A DNA stretch of 64,000 nucleotides from Agelaius tricolor (lineage: Eukaryota; Chordata; Aves; Passeriformes; Icteridae). The notes under the pieces were generated by a model. That model was not told the origin of the DNA, searched no databases, and was given only the letters and a program-made list of their open reading frames with translations. The stretch covers positions 88,871,001-88,935,000 of the forward strand of contig JALJCS010000002.1 of the NCBI GenBank assembly GCA_023055355.1. The letters are read 5' to 3'. The stretch's first letter is position 1. Each line of letters begins with the position of its first letter. Both the position numbers and the translations under genes were made by a program. Below are positions 25,260 to 36,656 of the stretch, piece after piece.

Positions 25260-25985
25260 CTAATGAAGACATAAATGGAATAAGAGGGCCAAAAGTTGAA
25301 ACTTGAAATATCCAGCCTGGAAAGTTTTTTTTCTAAAAATGACAGCTGCAGAAATTTTTGCTGGAGCCAAGAGAAATACTTGATAACTTTCTCTCTCTCT
25401 CTCTGGGTTTTTCAAACCAATCTGAGTGTGTTTCCCAACAGTGGCTTTGATGTCATTCAGCATAGCAAGGTGGAATATTTCTATCTTGTCAAGTAACATG
25501 GAGAAGTCATAGAAGAAGATGGATCCTGCCTTAATTAAAAGACCAAACAGCTGCCTGTAGAGTATTAATTTAGTTGGACAGCAGCTCTGTCCCATCCTCC
25601 TCCTGGAGTTAAACATGCTGTGCACATGGCATAGGTAAGCTGTCCCCCTTGCAAAACTCACAGGGTAAATGTAAAATGGGGTACAAATAGAACAGGCAAG
25701 GAAAGCACAAGGAAACCAGCACACATCATTGATGAAAGTGATAAATCCAGTGGTTCCAGGAGAGGAAGAACAGGAGCCCCAATCACAGAGCAAACAGGTG
25801 TTCGAGGGAGAGGTTTCAAGGAGAATCATAACATATTTCAGACTGGTCTGGGTTTTTTTTTTTTTTCTGACAATGCCAGGGAAAACAAGAGAATGCACAG
25901 AGGAGCTCACTAGAAGGCACAAAACACTTGAGCAGATGCCAAGGCCCAGCTGAGGATAAGGAAGATGAGAAAGAAAGGCAGACAA
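25260..25985 (-). other. Unrecognised 241-codon open frame (doubtful gene)
   Basis: This is the longest uninterrupted frame in the window. The predicted peptide is hydrophobic and Cys-rich in its first half, with a lysine run (residues about 41-45) encoded by an A-tract and an ERERES patch (about 200-205) encoded by the CT microsatellite at 25391-25404. Two simple-sequence tracts therefore help keep it open. No domain, signal peptide with clear cleavage site or splice context is recognised. It could be a chance frame, part of an unrecognised decayed element or a lineage-specific transcript. A frame this long is uncommon by chance in AT-leaning DNA, so it is listed, with low confidence that it is translated. 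Confidence 0.12.
25391..25404. repeat. (CT)7 microsatellite
   Basis: Seven CT units followed by GGG. The complementary GA repeat encodes the Arg-Glu patch of the minus-strand frame covering it. Confidence 0.9.
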
Positions 25986-28900
25986 AAATGTAGGCCGTGA
26001 AATATTTTCAACAATTTCTGCTGCCTGTACCCTAGTCCAGTGAATGGCAAAAGCAGCTGGAAGAGAGGGAGGATGACATGAGCAGCAGTGCTTTGAAAGG
26101 GCAGGAAAGAGGAAGATGCCACATTATGACAAAGCAGCAAGTTAGTGGTGTCACCACAGTGAGAAAGCCAAGGGATGGGGCAGACAAGAGGGCAGAATCA
26201 GGGCCAGATTCAGCATCCTGGTGAGACTGCCCATGCCCCAAAGAGATACAGAAAACAGGCTAAGCTGTTGGGTAGGAGATTGATTGTGGTGTGGTCTTCG
26301 TGTACTGCTCAGCACAGGATTTATTCTCAAAATGCCTGACAAAACAGATTTGCTCTTTTTGATGTTTTTGTAATATATTCTTCATAATTCTTCCAGCCAG
26401 ACAGCTGATTCAGCCTCTGCCAGCCGTAGGTGGGCTGTGGGCTCATCACAGCAAGCAAATGCAACTGTATTGATTTAAAGATATATGAGTCTCCTGCTAG
26501 CAAATCATTGCATTCAATGGTTTCTTCATTGCATTTAATCATGGGAGTAGGTGTTCCATTTTATTCAAAACACATTTTTTTCCTTTTTTAGGAGACTTAT
26601 GGAATAGCACATGGAGAGAGGCATCTTTAAGCAGTTCTGCACATGGGAAACAGACTTTAATGGCTAGAAAGGTCAGGCTGGCAGATCTTTTTCAGGCACA
26701 AGGGCACAGTGCACTTTCCAAATACTAAACTGTTGCTATAGTAGTGCTCAGGACCAAATAAAAATTTCCTTGTCTCTCTTCTTCACCTAGGGGTATTAGC
26801 CCAGTCAGAAGCCTCACCTGCTTTTCTCAGAGTAGAGTCAGGTTGTTGATTTTCTGTTCTTCTCCTGGTCTCACAAATCTTGAGATCTGACTTGTGCATC
26901 TGGAGGGATGGAGTACAAGTTCTTGGAGCACAATGGCTGGGGACAGGAGTGACAGAGGCTTGAAACTCCCCACATCTGGAAAAGTTCAATTCCTGCTTTT
27001 TAGGTCCTGACTTCTTATCATGGGTTTGAACATCTGTGGTCCGCCAACCCTATGGATCTTGCATGGCAGTGGGAGGTTCCTGCAAATACAGCACTACAGG
27101 CCAAGTTCTCCAGGTTTTCGGGTGGAATTAGACATTGGTGCCCAAATCTGAATGTCAAGAGATCTTGAGGGTGACATGGGCACCAGCCTGGTCTGAATAG
27201 GTGACGGCAGAGATGGGCAGTGTTTGTGTTTGTCATGGAACTCTGGGGCTGACAAAGGCACACACAGACATTGGACAATAAGGAGAGTATCAGGAGAATG
27301 GCAGCTTTGGAGCAGTGGTCTGAGCTGTTGGCACACAAATTTTGCAGAACATTAGTCTAAATTCAGTCTTAATTTAGGTGAGTTCAATCTTGCCTTCACT
27401 GCTATTTCATGGAATTGAATTTTGTCCTGCACTTATCTCTGAAGTAAGCTCTTCAGGGACACCTCAGTCTTAGGCTAGTATCAAAACACATTTATCATCC
27501 CCCTAAATTTTCATTAGTTTTGTGACTGTGCCTTTCTAACCTGATATGCTGCTTCCATTAGCCTAAACACAGAAACAGCTGATCTGACAGAAGGGCCCTT
27601 GCCTATCTTATTTATCTTTTTCAATACTTTTTTTTATAATTTCTAGATTATGTATTTAGAATAAGTCTGAAAGATAACAATTTGAATCAGTTTTTTCTTA
27701 GCCTATAGTTATTTTTAGCTAGGTCTCAGTGTAATCATGCCAAAGAACCTCAGTCTTGATCAAATCTGTCTGCTCTTCTCCCTCTGTATCTCCAAAACCG
27801 TAATTGAATTGTTGTATAAGCCTGGTGAAAATAGTGTTTTCCATTTTCAAGCATCAAAGGTCTTCACAAACATTTATTGATTGCTGTCTCTTGTGAATCC
27901 TCTTTGAAGCAGGTACAGTCTGTAACAGCTGTTTAACCAACAGATAAACAAGGCATGGTGTTCTTCATAGAGCTTGAATGATGTACAAGCGTAGATATTT
28001 TTATTAAATCCCTTCTTTCACTCCAGGCTCTGATAGGAAAATCCATCCTTCCCTCACAAGCCTGATCATGGACTCAACAGCTCAGGAGTTTTAGTTCAGC
28101 ACACTGGAGCTGAGTGCAGAGCAATGGGCCCTTCCTCTGACTTGCCTGTGCTGCCATGGGGTTGTCAGGAATCTTGCATTCCCTTATCTCCAGTTATCTC
28201 ACAGCTCTACTGATATCCAGTTTAGTTATCTAAAGTAATCATTTCTTAAATGTCAAGAAAAAAATGCACTGATTAATTTAGAAAATCTCATATCTTATCA
28301 AAGAAGACTTCAGATTATTCTGTGATTTTTTTTTTTGACAAAGACTTGTAACATATTAACTCATTTATCTGTATTTCTATATTTTCTATAATAATTTATT
28401 CTAAAGTTTTAGGTATAACTGGCATCAAACTAATTGGATATTAATTATCCATAGGGTTTTTTTTTACCTGCTTGATAAGTCTTCTCCAATGAATTCTTTT
28501 GACAAGCTCTCCAATGAGATCGAGAGATATATGAAAATAAATGAGCCAAGGAAAAATATTTTTCACAATACCACAGGTCAGCTATTTTTCTTTAGTCCCC
28601 TGAAATCCAAAGGGCTGATGAACATGAGCTTGTGAAGCCAGAATCAGATGTAACAGTCCTGTCCTTAAAACCCCCCTTTTCACAAGATTTGGCCCTTCAG
28701 AACAGGTAGATTTAAAAGCCTGCCATCCAAAAATGTCCCTGCCAGATCACTGATTAGGTGAGGTGCTGATTTTGTCATTGCCAGTAAATGGAAACCCCTA
28801 TCAATCTCAGTTTACATTGAAACATCAGGTTGCAAACTGGACAGGCTGACAGGTCAGATTCACAATCCTCTCTGATTTAGCTGCAACAGCTGAAGAGTTT

Positions 28901-29054
28901 ATCATCTAGGCAGGCAACATCTTCAGCCAGCACAGGTAAATCCATGTGATTCAGTCTGAATTGCCCTTGTTTTCTCAGTTACCCAGCTATCAATGCACAA
29001 AGAATCATGAGAAACATGCTGAGATCTCTGCCTTCTGCTCCAGAGATATAAGCT
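25986..29054. other. Single-copy non-coding DNA
   Basis: About 3 kb without a recognised repeat family, exon or RNA gene. The longest frame is 106 codons (27018-27338, minus), overlapped by an 80-codon frame on the same strand in another phase. AT-rich, with T-runs at about 28328 and 28457. Confidence 0.45.
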
Positions 29055-29476
29055 CGTGGCATTCACATTTTCTGGAAAAATCCCTTTGCCCAGGATTTTG
29101 CTCCTGGGAAGCTGAGAAGCCTCAGAGAAAAAAGAAAACAATAATTATCTGATTTGCTTCTCCTCTGTTTTGCTCCTTTGGAATGTGTTTGGAGATTGTT
29201 TACTAACAGGTGATTGTTTCATTGAATTTCTGTGGATTATTTTGACTTATTGGCCAATCAGTGCCAAGCTGTGTCGGGACTCTGGAAGGAGTCATGAGTT
29301 TTCATTATTATTATCTTCTTAGCCTTCTGTAAGTATCCTTTCTGTGTTCTTTAGTATAGTTTAGTTTAGTATTCTTTAATATAATATAGTATCATAAAAT
29401 AATAAATTAGCCTTCTGAGAACATGGAGTCAGATTCATCCTTCCTTCCTGTCATGGGGCACCCCACAAATACAATA
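29055..29476 (+). mobile_element. Solo LTR, family K subtype A (copy 1)
   Basis: One of four copies of the same LTR family in the window (others at 30106, 45598 and 53683). Shared landmarks are GGATTTTGCTCCTGGGAAGC, GAAGCCTCAGAGAAAA, the inverted-CCAAT segment TTGACTTATTGGCCAATCA and the AATAAATTAG polyadenylation region. Subtype A carries TTGTTTCATTGAATTTCTG and ends in ACAATA. The flanks are TAAGCT (29049-29054) and TAAGCC (29477-29482), a 6-bp TSD with one change. That length fits class II (beta/ERVK-like) insertions. The first bases read CG instead of TG. No internal retroviral genes remain, so this is a recombined solo LTR. Confidence 0.88.
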
Positions 29477-30105
29477 TAAGCCTTATCAGAAAAGACATGA
29501 TTTAAAATACCCTGCATACATTTCAGCCATCCCCCTTGTCTCATCAAGCAGTGGCTATGTATTATAATTAATAAGAATTTTATCAGAATATTGTATTCCA
29601 AAACCTAGAAAATAAATGTACCAGGAAATAGATCCCTACTTTTGTCATTGTGGGGGAAATGCTGGCTGTTTGTTGCTGCAGTTCCTGTCTTGGTTGGCAG
29701 CTCCATCAGTGACAGGCAGGGAGAGGAGAGAGCTGTTGTTGGACAGTCAGACTGAGCCTGGAGCAATGAGCCTCAGAGCAGAGAGCTCTGTGCCTGCTCT
29801 GAGCGATGGGGTTAGCTCACATCTCCCACAGACGTGATCCCATCCTGCAGGAGCCTTTGCAAATGGCTTGGGCTGAGAGGGAATAAGGGTCACTGCAGTG
29901 GCTGAGATTTGAAATGGCAGGTGCCACCAGGGAGGTGACAGGCACAGAGGAAGGGACATGGTGAGACATGTTGGCTGCCTGTGTGGAAATAAATGTTCCT
30001 GGACCTTGAAGGCAGGTGTTACACATCAGCCTGCATCCACACTAGTGAATCATGGCAGCCCCCAGGATATGGTGGCTGCACAAAAAAAAAAACATTTTGG
30101 GGGAT
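29477..30105. other. Single-copy DNA between two solo LTRs
   Basis: This 629-bp spacer contains no gag, pro, pol or env similarity, no primer-binding site after the first LTR and no obvious polypurine tract before the second. It ends in an 11-base A-run (30082-30092) just before the second LTR. It is pre-existing host DNA and not the interior of a provirus. Confidence 0.65.
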
Positions 30106-30518
30106 TGTCACCATCATATTTTCTGGAAAAATCCCTTGCCCAGGATTTTGCTCCTGGGAAGCTGAGAAGCCTCAGAGAAAAATAAAAACAATAATTATCT
30201 GATTTGCTTCTCCTGTGTTTTGCTGCTCTGGAATGTAGTTTGGAGATTGTTTATCCAAAAGGTGCTTGTTTGATTGGTTTCATGTGAATTGTTATAACTT
30301 ATTGGCCAATTACAGCCCAGCTGTGTTGGGACTCTGAAGAGAGAGTCAGGAGTTTTCATTATTATCTTTTAGCCTTCTGTCTGTATCCTTTCTGTATTCT
30401 TCTGTATAGTTTTAGTATAGTATTCTTTTATATAATATAGATCATAAAATAATAAATTAGAATATGGAGTCAGATTCATCATTTCCTCCCTACGATGGGG
30501 CTCTCAGAAAGTACCACA
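30106..30518 (+). mobile_element. Solo LTR, family K subtype B (copy 2)
   Basis: Same family as the LTR at 29055 but of the second subtype, which has TTGTTTGATTGGTTTCATG where subtype A has TTGTTTCATTGAATTTCTG, and ends in CCACA instead of ACAATA. It runs from TGTCACC to ACCACA. The flanks are GGGGAT (30100-30105) and GGGAAT (30519-30524), a 6-bp TSD with one mismatch. It therefore inserted independently of the LTR 1 kb upstream. Confidence 0.88.
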
Positions 30519-32078
30519 GGGAATGATCCCTGGACTGTGCAATCTGTTGAAGAATATCCAGGGACTGCTGGGGAGTTCACAAGTTGGAAGAGGACAAACT
30601 TTTGACAGAGAACAATCTAGGGATTTCCTCCCACATGGACCCACATTCCAGGACTATGCTGGAAGTTACAGAGGTAGCCTTGGTATGCAAAGGGAGGCAG
30701 AGCTGGCACTTCAGTGGTCGGGAAAGGTTTGTCAGCACCCAGTTTTATGGTGTGGTTAAGGAAGGCACCAGCAGGGACGGCTGCTCTGCACACACAAACA
30801 GAGCACCTGGTCCATCGTGTAACAGAGGAGTCAGGGCATGGAGGAGACTGGGAAGCCCTGGCTGGGGAGGTGCTGTGCTCCCTCCTCAGGGCCACCACAT
30901 TGGGGCTGGATGAGCACACCCACAGACCCAGTGCTGGCTGCAGGGCACGGGCTGGGGCTTGTGGCTGCAGGGGACAAGGCAAATCCACTGCCCCTGGAGT
31001 GTGAGGTCTGAAAAGGGATCCCTGTGTGTGTCTGTGAACCCACATTCACCCCTGTGCTCAGCTGGAGCAAAGCTTTAGGGTGCACCTCCCACATCCAGGT
31101 GTATGGGAAAATATCTGCTGTGTTTTGACTGAAATTCCCTCCAGCTGTGCTGTCCATCCATTAAGTTCCCTCACTTTTATATTACTTTGGTCAGTTTAAT
31201 AAATTTCTCCTGAGAAAAATGAAAGACAATCTTTCATGGTTCATGTGTCATATGTGACTTTCAAAAACAACCTTGTGGGCAAAGATTTTTAATTTCACCT
31301 GGTTAAAATGGCCTTTAAATAGGAGTCAGCAGGAACCTCTGCCAGGCACTGTCCTTGTGTACCCAGGACAAACATCTATGAAAGATAATGGAAAGAAAAT
31401 AGAATCACCTTCACTGTTCCCCAGTGCAGGTAAATTTTTAGAAAAGGCTAAAATAGGTGCATTTACAGATGCAAGGAACATATGCATGCAGATATACGGT
31501 TTGTTGGGTTTTTTGTTATTGGCTGACAGAGAAAATAAACAATTTCATCTTTCAAATGACAAATGAGTTCTTGTTTGGCAGACATGATTAAATTTGTTTT
31601 GTGGATAGAAAAAAAAAACTGTGCTGCAGTTCATTGATATAGAAACAATTAAAATAGATTGTTTTACCTGATGCAATTCCAGACCTGAAATAATTATCCT
31701 TTTATGAAATCACATCTGTAAAAGGATAATTGATTTGAATGAGTACAATATTTCACAAAGATAGGAGTGAGTACAGCACCTATTTACCTACACAGCAAAT
31801 TCTTATAGTCTTTAAGAATTTGATTCTTAATAGACCAGGTGGCTGGTCTATTTGCTTGTTTTTACTTCAGACATACATTTTCATTAATGTATATGCTTCT
31901 CTCTTGGATATATATTTAAATATCAAAATATTTGGCTTCAGAAGAACAAGTAATTAGCTTGGAGCACTGCAGATGAGCTGCAATTTATTTAAATGACACA
32001 ATTGTTTCTAAACCTTCTGTTAAATCTTGTTGCTTCCACAGGCTGTCAAGGAGTTCATATAATGTGATGTAGCTCTTT
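30519..32078. other. Single-copy DNA with a GC-richer patch
   Basis: About 30.6-31.1 kb is clearly GC-richer than its surroundings and carries overlapping frames of 78-142 codons in several phases on both strands, the signature of a stop-poor composition and not of a gene. No exon or repeat family is recognised. The remainder is AT-rich. Confidence 0.4.
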
Positions 32079-32098
32079 TTGTTGTTGTTGTTGTTGTT
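32079..32098. repeat. (TTG)6 microsatellite
   Basis: Six perfect TTG units followed by TT. Simple sequence. Confidence 0.9.
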
Positions 32099-34699
32099 AT
32101 TTGGATATTAAGTAAAATAGTAGAAATTTCTCCCATTTCTTTTGCTGAATGGATGTTCTGCCTAGAGAATAGGATTTTGTACAGCAGCACATTTCCTGCT
32201 GGCCCTTGCAAGTGCTTTGACATGCAGAAATAGGATCTACATTGGCATCCAAAAGTCTGAGACACATTGAAATTATGCCAGAGAAGGGTTGAAAGTCCAA
32301 CAGAATAATTTAAAGGTGTGACACAGGAGGAGCACCTAAAGGGATTTACAGCATATGGTGTAAAAGACAGCTACCTTAGGGACAGAGCCATAAACAATAT
32401 TTAGAGAATGCATAAAATAATGTCAGGAAGAGTGGAAATTTATGCATGCTGTTTGGAAATGATCAGTGACTTTCAGCTGTCAGGGCAGTTAGCTGGTGGA
32501 ATGATATATACGGGACAATAATAACTTGGAACAAGTGAGGAGGAAAGCTGCTTCAAATTTGCCCATCATGGGCAACTGAGAGTCACCACTGCTGCACCTG
32601 TGAGAAAAGCAAAGGGGTTTCTAGGACAGATGAGAACTTTTCAGAATATACAATGGAACAGAAATGTCACTGAATCTCATCCTCAGTGCCCTTATTCCTG
32701 GAGTGCCCTCACCTGCAGTGCTTTGAGACAGTGAGGTCATGCATTCAAGACCCCAAAATGGGCATGGTAAAGAAATTAACAGTAAAGTGGCTGGGAATGG
32801 AGTGCAAAAGGAATCTGGGCACACCAAGCCATAATGACAAAACGATGAAAGATTTTTATTAAAAAGTACTTATTTTTCTCCATTTTTCAATTCCAGAGGG
32901 GGCAAACCAGCTTAATGCAGGACAAATAAACCGGGCATTAATACATTCAGATAGAAAACAGAGAGTTTAGATAGAATCCAGAGAGTTTCAACCTCTCTGG
33001 ATCACAACCAGACAAGCAAACATCAATAAGAAGTTTTGAGACAGATCCTGCTCAGCAGTTCATGTGGATAAGAAATTGCACACCTGTAATAGCAGGAAGC
33101 AGAATCTGATGACCCTTCTGGTCTAACATTCCTGGTAAAGTAAAATAGAGCAGCCTGATCCATTACTCCTGACTCAGGAATTGTCCTTATTCATAACTGA
33201 CTTAAAAAAACACATGGGAATTTAGCATCTATTTAATTATTGGACTGAATTAGAGCTGTACCAAGCACTGCAGGCTAATGAATTTTGATAACAAGAATTA
33301 AATTTCTTGATGCAATATTGTGTTGTTAATAAACAAAAATGCATTAAAAAGCAAACAGAAAATACAGCATAAAATAAACCAAATTTAAGATTAAAATTGT
33401 AGTATAAACACCACAGTATTCATTTTATTTTTTCATAGCAGAAAGTTGGTGATAGTTTCTTTTAAGCAACAGAAAACCAGGTTTTATATCATCCAAACGT
33501 GAAAATTAAAAATGGCCAGGGTATATCATGTTCCATGTGTTTGTTCTGGACAAATGTTGCATTGATTTTGTGCTATCCTCTGCTTTAAGTGCATGCTATT
33601 AAAACTGTGTGCCATTTCCATACTGCTGAAATGCTGTGTTATTAACAGAGAGAAAGGAGTCTCTTTAAAGGTCCATGAATATTTCCTTGACAAGGATTTT
33701 GGTGGAACTGGAATCATCATTACCTTCTACCTGGAGAGACCAAAACAGCACCAAAAAGAAAAGTGAAAAGTTCAGATGTAATTAAAGAGGAATGCCATTG
33801 ATTCCATTCTCAGAGCAGGTTTCAGTAACCTAAAGAGTTATTAATGGAGACAGCATGATGATGATCAAACGACAAGCCTGCAAGAAATAAAGATTTTCAA
33901 TACTGAGCTGTTTTCACAGCTGCAGGCCTACAGCCAACACAGTTATGAGTAACTGAAAAGGCAGGTTAAAGTAATAATTTTTTTATGGAGAATATGCTTT
34001 CAATTTTGGAAATATACCAAAAACCAGTTTGCATTTGGCATTACTTAACAAGTGGGAGCAGAGAACGTGGTTCAGTTCAATTGTTGGAACTACTAAGATA
34101 TTCTTTTATGATGAAGTCATTTAAGTAAACACCAGCATGACAATAATCTTCAGCACTCCATTTCCATTATTTACTTTTAAAAAAATGATTTATAACTGCC
34201 CCACAGAACTGTGCTGTCTATTGGGTGTACTGGACTGAATATGCAAATTATCTTAATGCTGACATTTTTCATCAGAGGACCCCTAGCAGAGGTAGTGATA
34301 GAAAGAATTGGCAGAAACTTTGTGTTTTGACAGCAAATGAGGCAAATGAAAGGAGAAAAACGAAAGAAGCAAGTGAAAACTCAGTTGCCAAGGCTGGCAG
34401 CTCCAGTGCCAGCACGATCTGCAGTGGAGCACTCCAGAGAATCCCTCAGCTGGGGGAATCTCAGGGAAACACTGGCAGAAAACCCCAGCACATGTCACAG
34501 CAACTGATGGGACTTGGGCAGGAGCAGGGCAACAGTGGCCAAGCCATGGATCAAAGAAAATCAGGAACTCACAAACAAGTACAAGAGAACAGGTGCAGCA
34601 GTTTTTGTGGGAGTTTTCATGGAATGGTGTGCAGGCTGAGGCTGTAACTCAGCCAGCTTGACCAGGGAGCAATGGCACTGACTGTTGAGCTACCAGGGC
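32099..34699. other. Single-copy DNA; right end may be the CR1 5' part
   Basis: No repeat family is recognised from 32.1 to 34.2 kb. From about 34225 a 140-codon plus-strand frame (34225-34647, Gln/Ser-rich) leads directly into the recognisable CR1 5' region at about 34705. It could be the upstream portion of that LINE, but the similarity is not clear enough to assign. Confidence 0.35.
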
Positions 34700-34704
34700 T
34701 CATG

Positions 34705-36104
34705 GAAAGAGCTTTAAACTAGGTTTGAAAGGGTAAATAGATAAACCCGGCTCTCCAGAGGTAAGCTGGGGGGCAGCACACCAACATTTGGGGAAGTGTT
34801 CCAGTGAAGCACCTGAGGCTGCTCCAGGCTGTGCTGAGCATACTGAAGCACAGATTAAATGTCTCTGTAAGAATGTGTGGAACCCCTCAGCCATCTCCAT
34901 GGAGAAGGGGATGGAGATCCACATGGTAGCAAATGAGTAAAAGCTATTGGTATGTTAGAAACCATGGAAGAACCTGAGAACAGTCCCATAGGAATCATGG
35001 ATTCCCCCCAGCAAAGGTGGCAGGAACAGTGGGCCAACTGAAGGGCATCTCCAGCAATGCATGCAGCATGGGCAAAGAGCAGGAGGAGCTGGAAACCATT
35101 GTGCAGCTGGAAAACTACAATAGAGTTGCAATCACAGAAATATGGTTGGATGAGTCACACAGCAGCAGTGGAAGGTTTAAGGTCTTCAGAAGGGACAGGC
35201 AAGAAAGGCAAGACAGTGGAGTAGCCCTGTGTGTTTGGGAGTGTTTTGACTACCTAAAACTTGATGATGGTGATGAAAGTGTCCAGTGTTTATGGGTAAG
35301 AAGTGGGGCAAGTCCAAGAAGGCAGATATCCTGGTGGGAGTCTATAATAGACTGTCCAGCCAGGACAAAGAGGCACATGAAACTCTCCATAAGCATCTGG
35401 GAGAAATCTCACAAGTGTTAGCCAGCTCCTACATTTGTGTCACTACAAGCCCTGCAGTGCTCCAGGCTGGGGGCAGAGTGGCTGGAAAGCTCCCAGTGGG
35501 AAAGGCCCTGGGTGTGCTGGTCTCCTGGCATTCTGGGTCAGCACCAGTGTGGCCAGCAGGACCAGGGTGCTGACTGTCCCTCTGTGCTGGGCCCTGAGGA
35601 GGCTTCCCCACTAATCCTGAGTTCAGTTTTGGGCCCCTCATGACAGGAAAAATGGAGGTGCTGGAGGGAGTTGAGAGCAGGACAATGGATCTGGGGAAGT
35701 GTGTGGAGCACTAGCGTGATAAGGAGTGGCTGAAGGAGCTGGGAGTGATTAGCCTGGAGAAAAGGAGGCCCATGGGGACTTCATTGCTCTCTACAAACCC
35801 TGAAAGGAGGGTGAAGTCATGAGGGTGTTGGTCTCTTTTCCTGAGTAACAAGTGATGGCAGAAGAGGAGAAGTCCCAAGTTGCACCCAACGAAGTTTAGA
35901 TCAGACATTAGGAAAAGCCACTCCATGGAAAGTGTTGTTGAGCATTGGAACAGGCTGCCCAAGGTCGAGTCACCATTCCTGGAGGTATTTAAAGGACATG
36001 TGGTGTGGTACTTAGGGATATGGTTTAGTGGTGGACTTGGCTTGCAGTTGGATTCAAGGATCTTAAGGGTCCTTTCCAACCTAAATGATTCTGTGATTGT
36101 GTGT
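34705..36104 (+). mobile_element. CR1 LINE with internal deletion, sense orientation
   Basis: An unusually 5'-extended but decayed CR1. It begins with the CR1 5' leader (TTTAAACTAGGTTTGAAAGG, GGGGGCAGCACACCAACATT), continues into the ORF2 endonuclease domain (about 35050-35430), then jumps near 35440-35510 to the end of ORF2 (phrases CAGTGTGGCCAGCAGGACCA and TTCAGTTTTGGGCCCCTCATG). The 3' UTR follows and ends with AAATGATTCTGTGATTGTG. Most of the reverse transcriptase is missing, so a large internal deletion (about 2 kb if the source was full-length) is inferred. Its 3' UTR wording (ATGGTTTAGTGGTGGACTTGG) differs from that of the reverse-oriented copies at 17.9 and 53.0 kb, indicating another CR1 subfamily. 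Confidence 0.9.
35050..35430 (+). pseudogene. CR1 ORF2 endonuclease domain, frameshifted remnant
   Basis: The protein encoded by intact CR1 ORF2 starts with an apurinic/apyrimidinic-type endonuclease that nicks genomic DNA to prime reverse transcription. Here the first part is readable in one frame (up to about 35305), with the CR1 phrases QEELETIVQ, the catalytic-glutamate segment AITEIW, FRRDRQ and the acidic LDDGDES. The downstream phrase ADILVGVYN followed by QDKEAHETLHKHLGEISQ continues in a different frame, so a frameshift lies around 35300-35330. The later motifs expected for the domain (the DFN and SDH-type boxes) are absent because of the internal deletion. It is non-functional. Confidence 0.88.
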
Positions 36105-36604
36105 GTGGTGGGAGTCCTCCGACTTCCAGTATCTGTTTTCCAAAGAGTAGCTCCTGACAAAATTCATTGCAATTTCAGATCTAGAATTTTCACTCACTCC
36201 ATAGACAACTTTTCACACTTGATCTTGAACAAATCTCAGGGACAGAACCAGTAGTATGTCATAGGAGGTGAATCTGAAGGAAACAACAACTAAAGATGGC
36301 TTGCAGTTCCTCAGAGAAAATACACTTAAAGCAAAAGTGTTACCTATGTCCATGGAAAAGGAAAGTAGAATGAGGTCTCTACACAGAAGAATAGGAAGAG
36401 GAAACCACATTTACATTATCAGTTCAAGGAAGACCATGGAAATTGCTGATCAGCTTCTCAATGGAGAGGGGACACTGCTGACCAATGACAGTGAGAAATT
36501 CAAAAGAGGACTTGCTTTTTTACTAACAACAGGGAACATTTTATGCCAATGACAAAAAAAAGAAGAAGAGGATGGCTTTTGGCTGCACTGCTTAATCATA
36601 GCAG
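36105..36604. other. Possible further LINE debris, unresolved
   Basis: A 94-codon plus-strand frame (36268-36552) contains ADQLLNGEGTLLTNDSEK, which resembles the linker between endonuclease and reverse transcriptase in CR1-like elements. Because the next recognisable block (36605) is a CR1 3' end in the same orientation, this may be a second, highly decayed CR1. The evidence is suggestive only. Confidence 0.35.
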
Positions 36605-36656
36605 TGGACTTGTTCCTTGTGGGTCACTTCCAACTCAGGATATTCCATGACCCTAG
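36605..36656 (+). mobile_element. CR1 LINE 3' end
   Basis: GTGGACTTGTTCCTTGTGGG followed by TCACTTCCAACTCAGGATAT and TCCATGACC matches the final ~50 bp of a CR1 3' UTR in sense orientation, with decayed terminal octamers. Confidence 0.7.

Noticed and set aside
29055..30518. A short provirus with paired LTRs
   Set aside because: The LTRs are of different subtypes, each has its own 6-bp TSD, and the interior has no retroviral signal.
30584..31157. GC-richer patch with 96-142 codon frames as a possible exon or CpG island
   Set aside because: Frames occur in several phases on both strands, CpG is not notably enriched, and no splice or domain evidence was seen.
35711..36160. 149-codon minus-strand frame
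   Set aside because: Antisense to the CR1 3' UTR and ORF2 tail.
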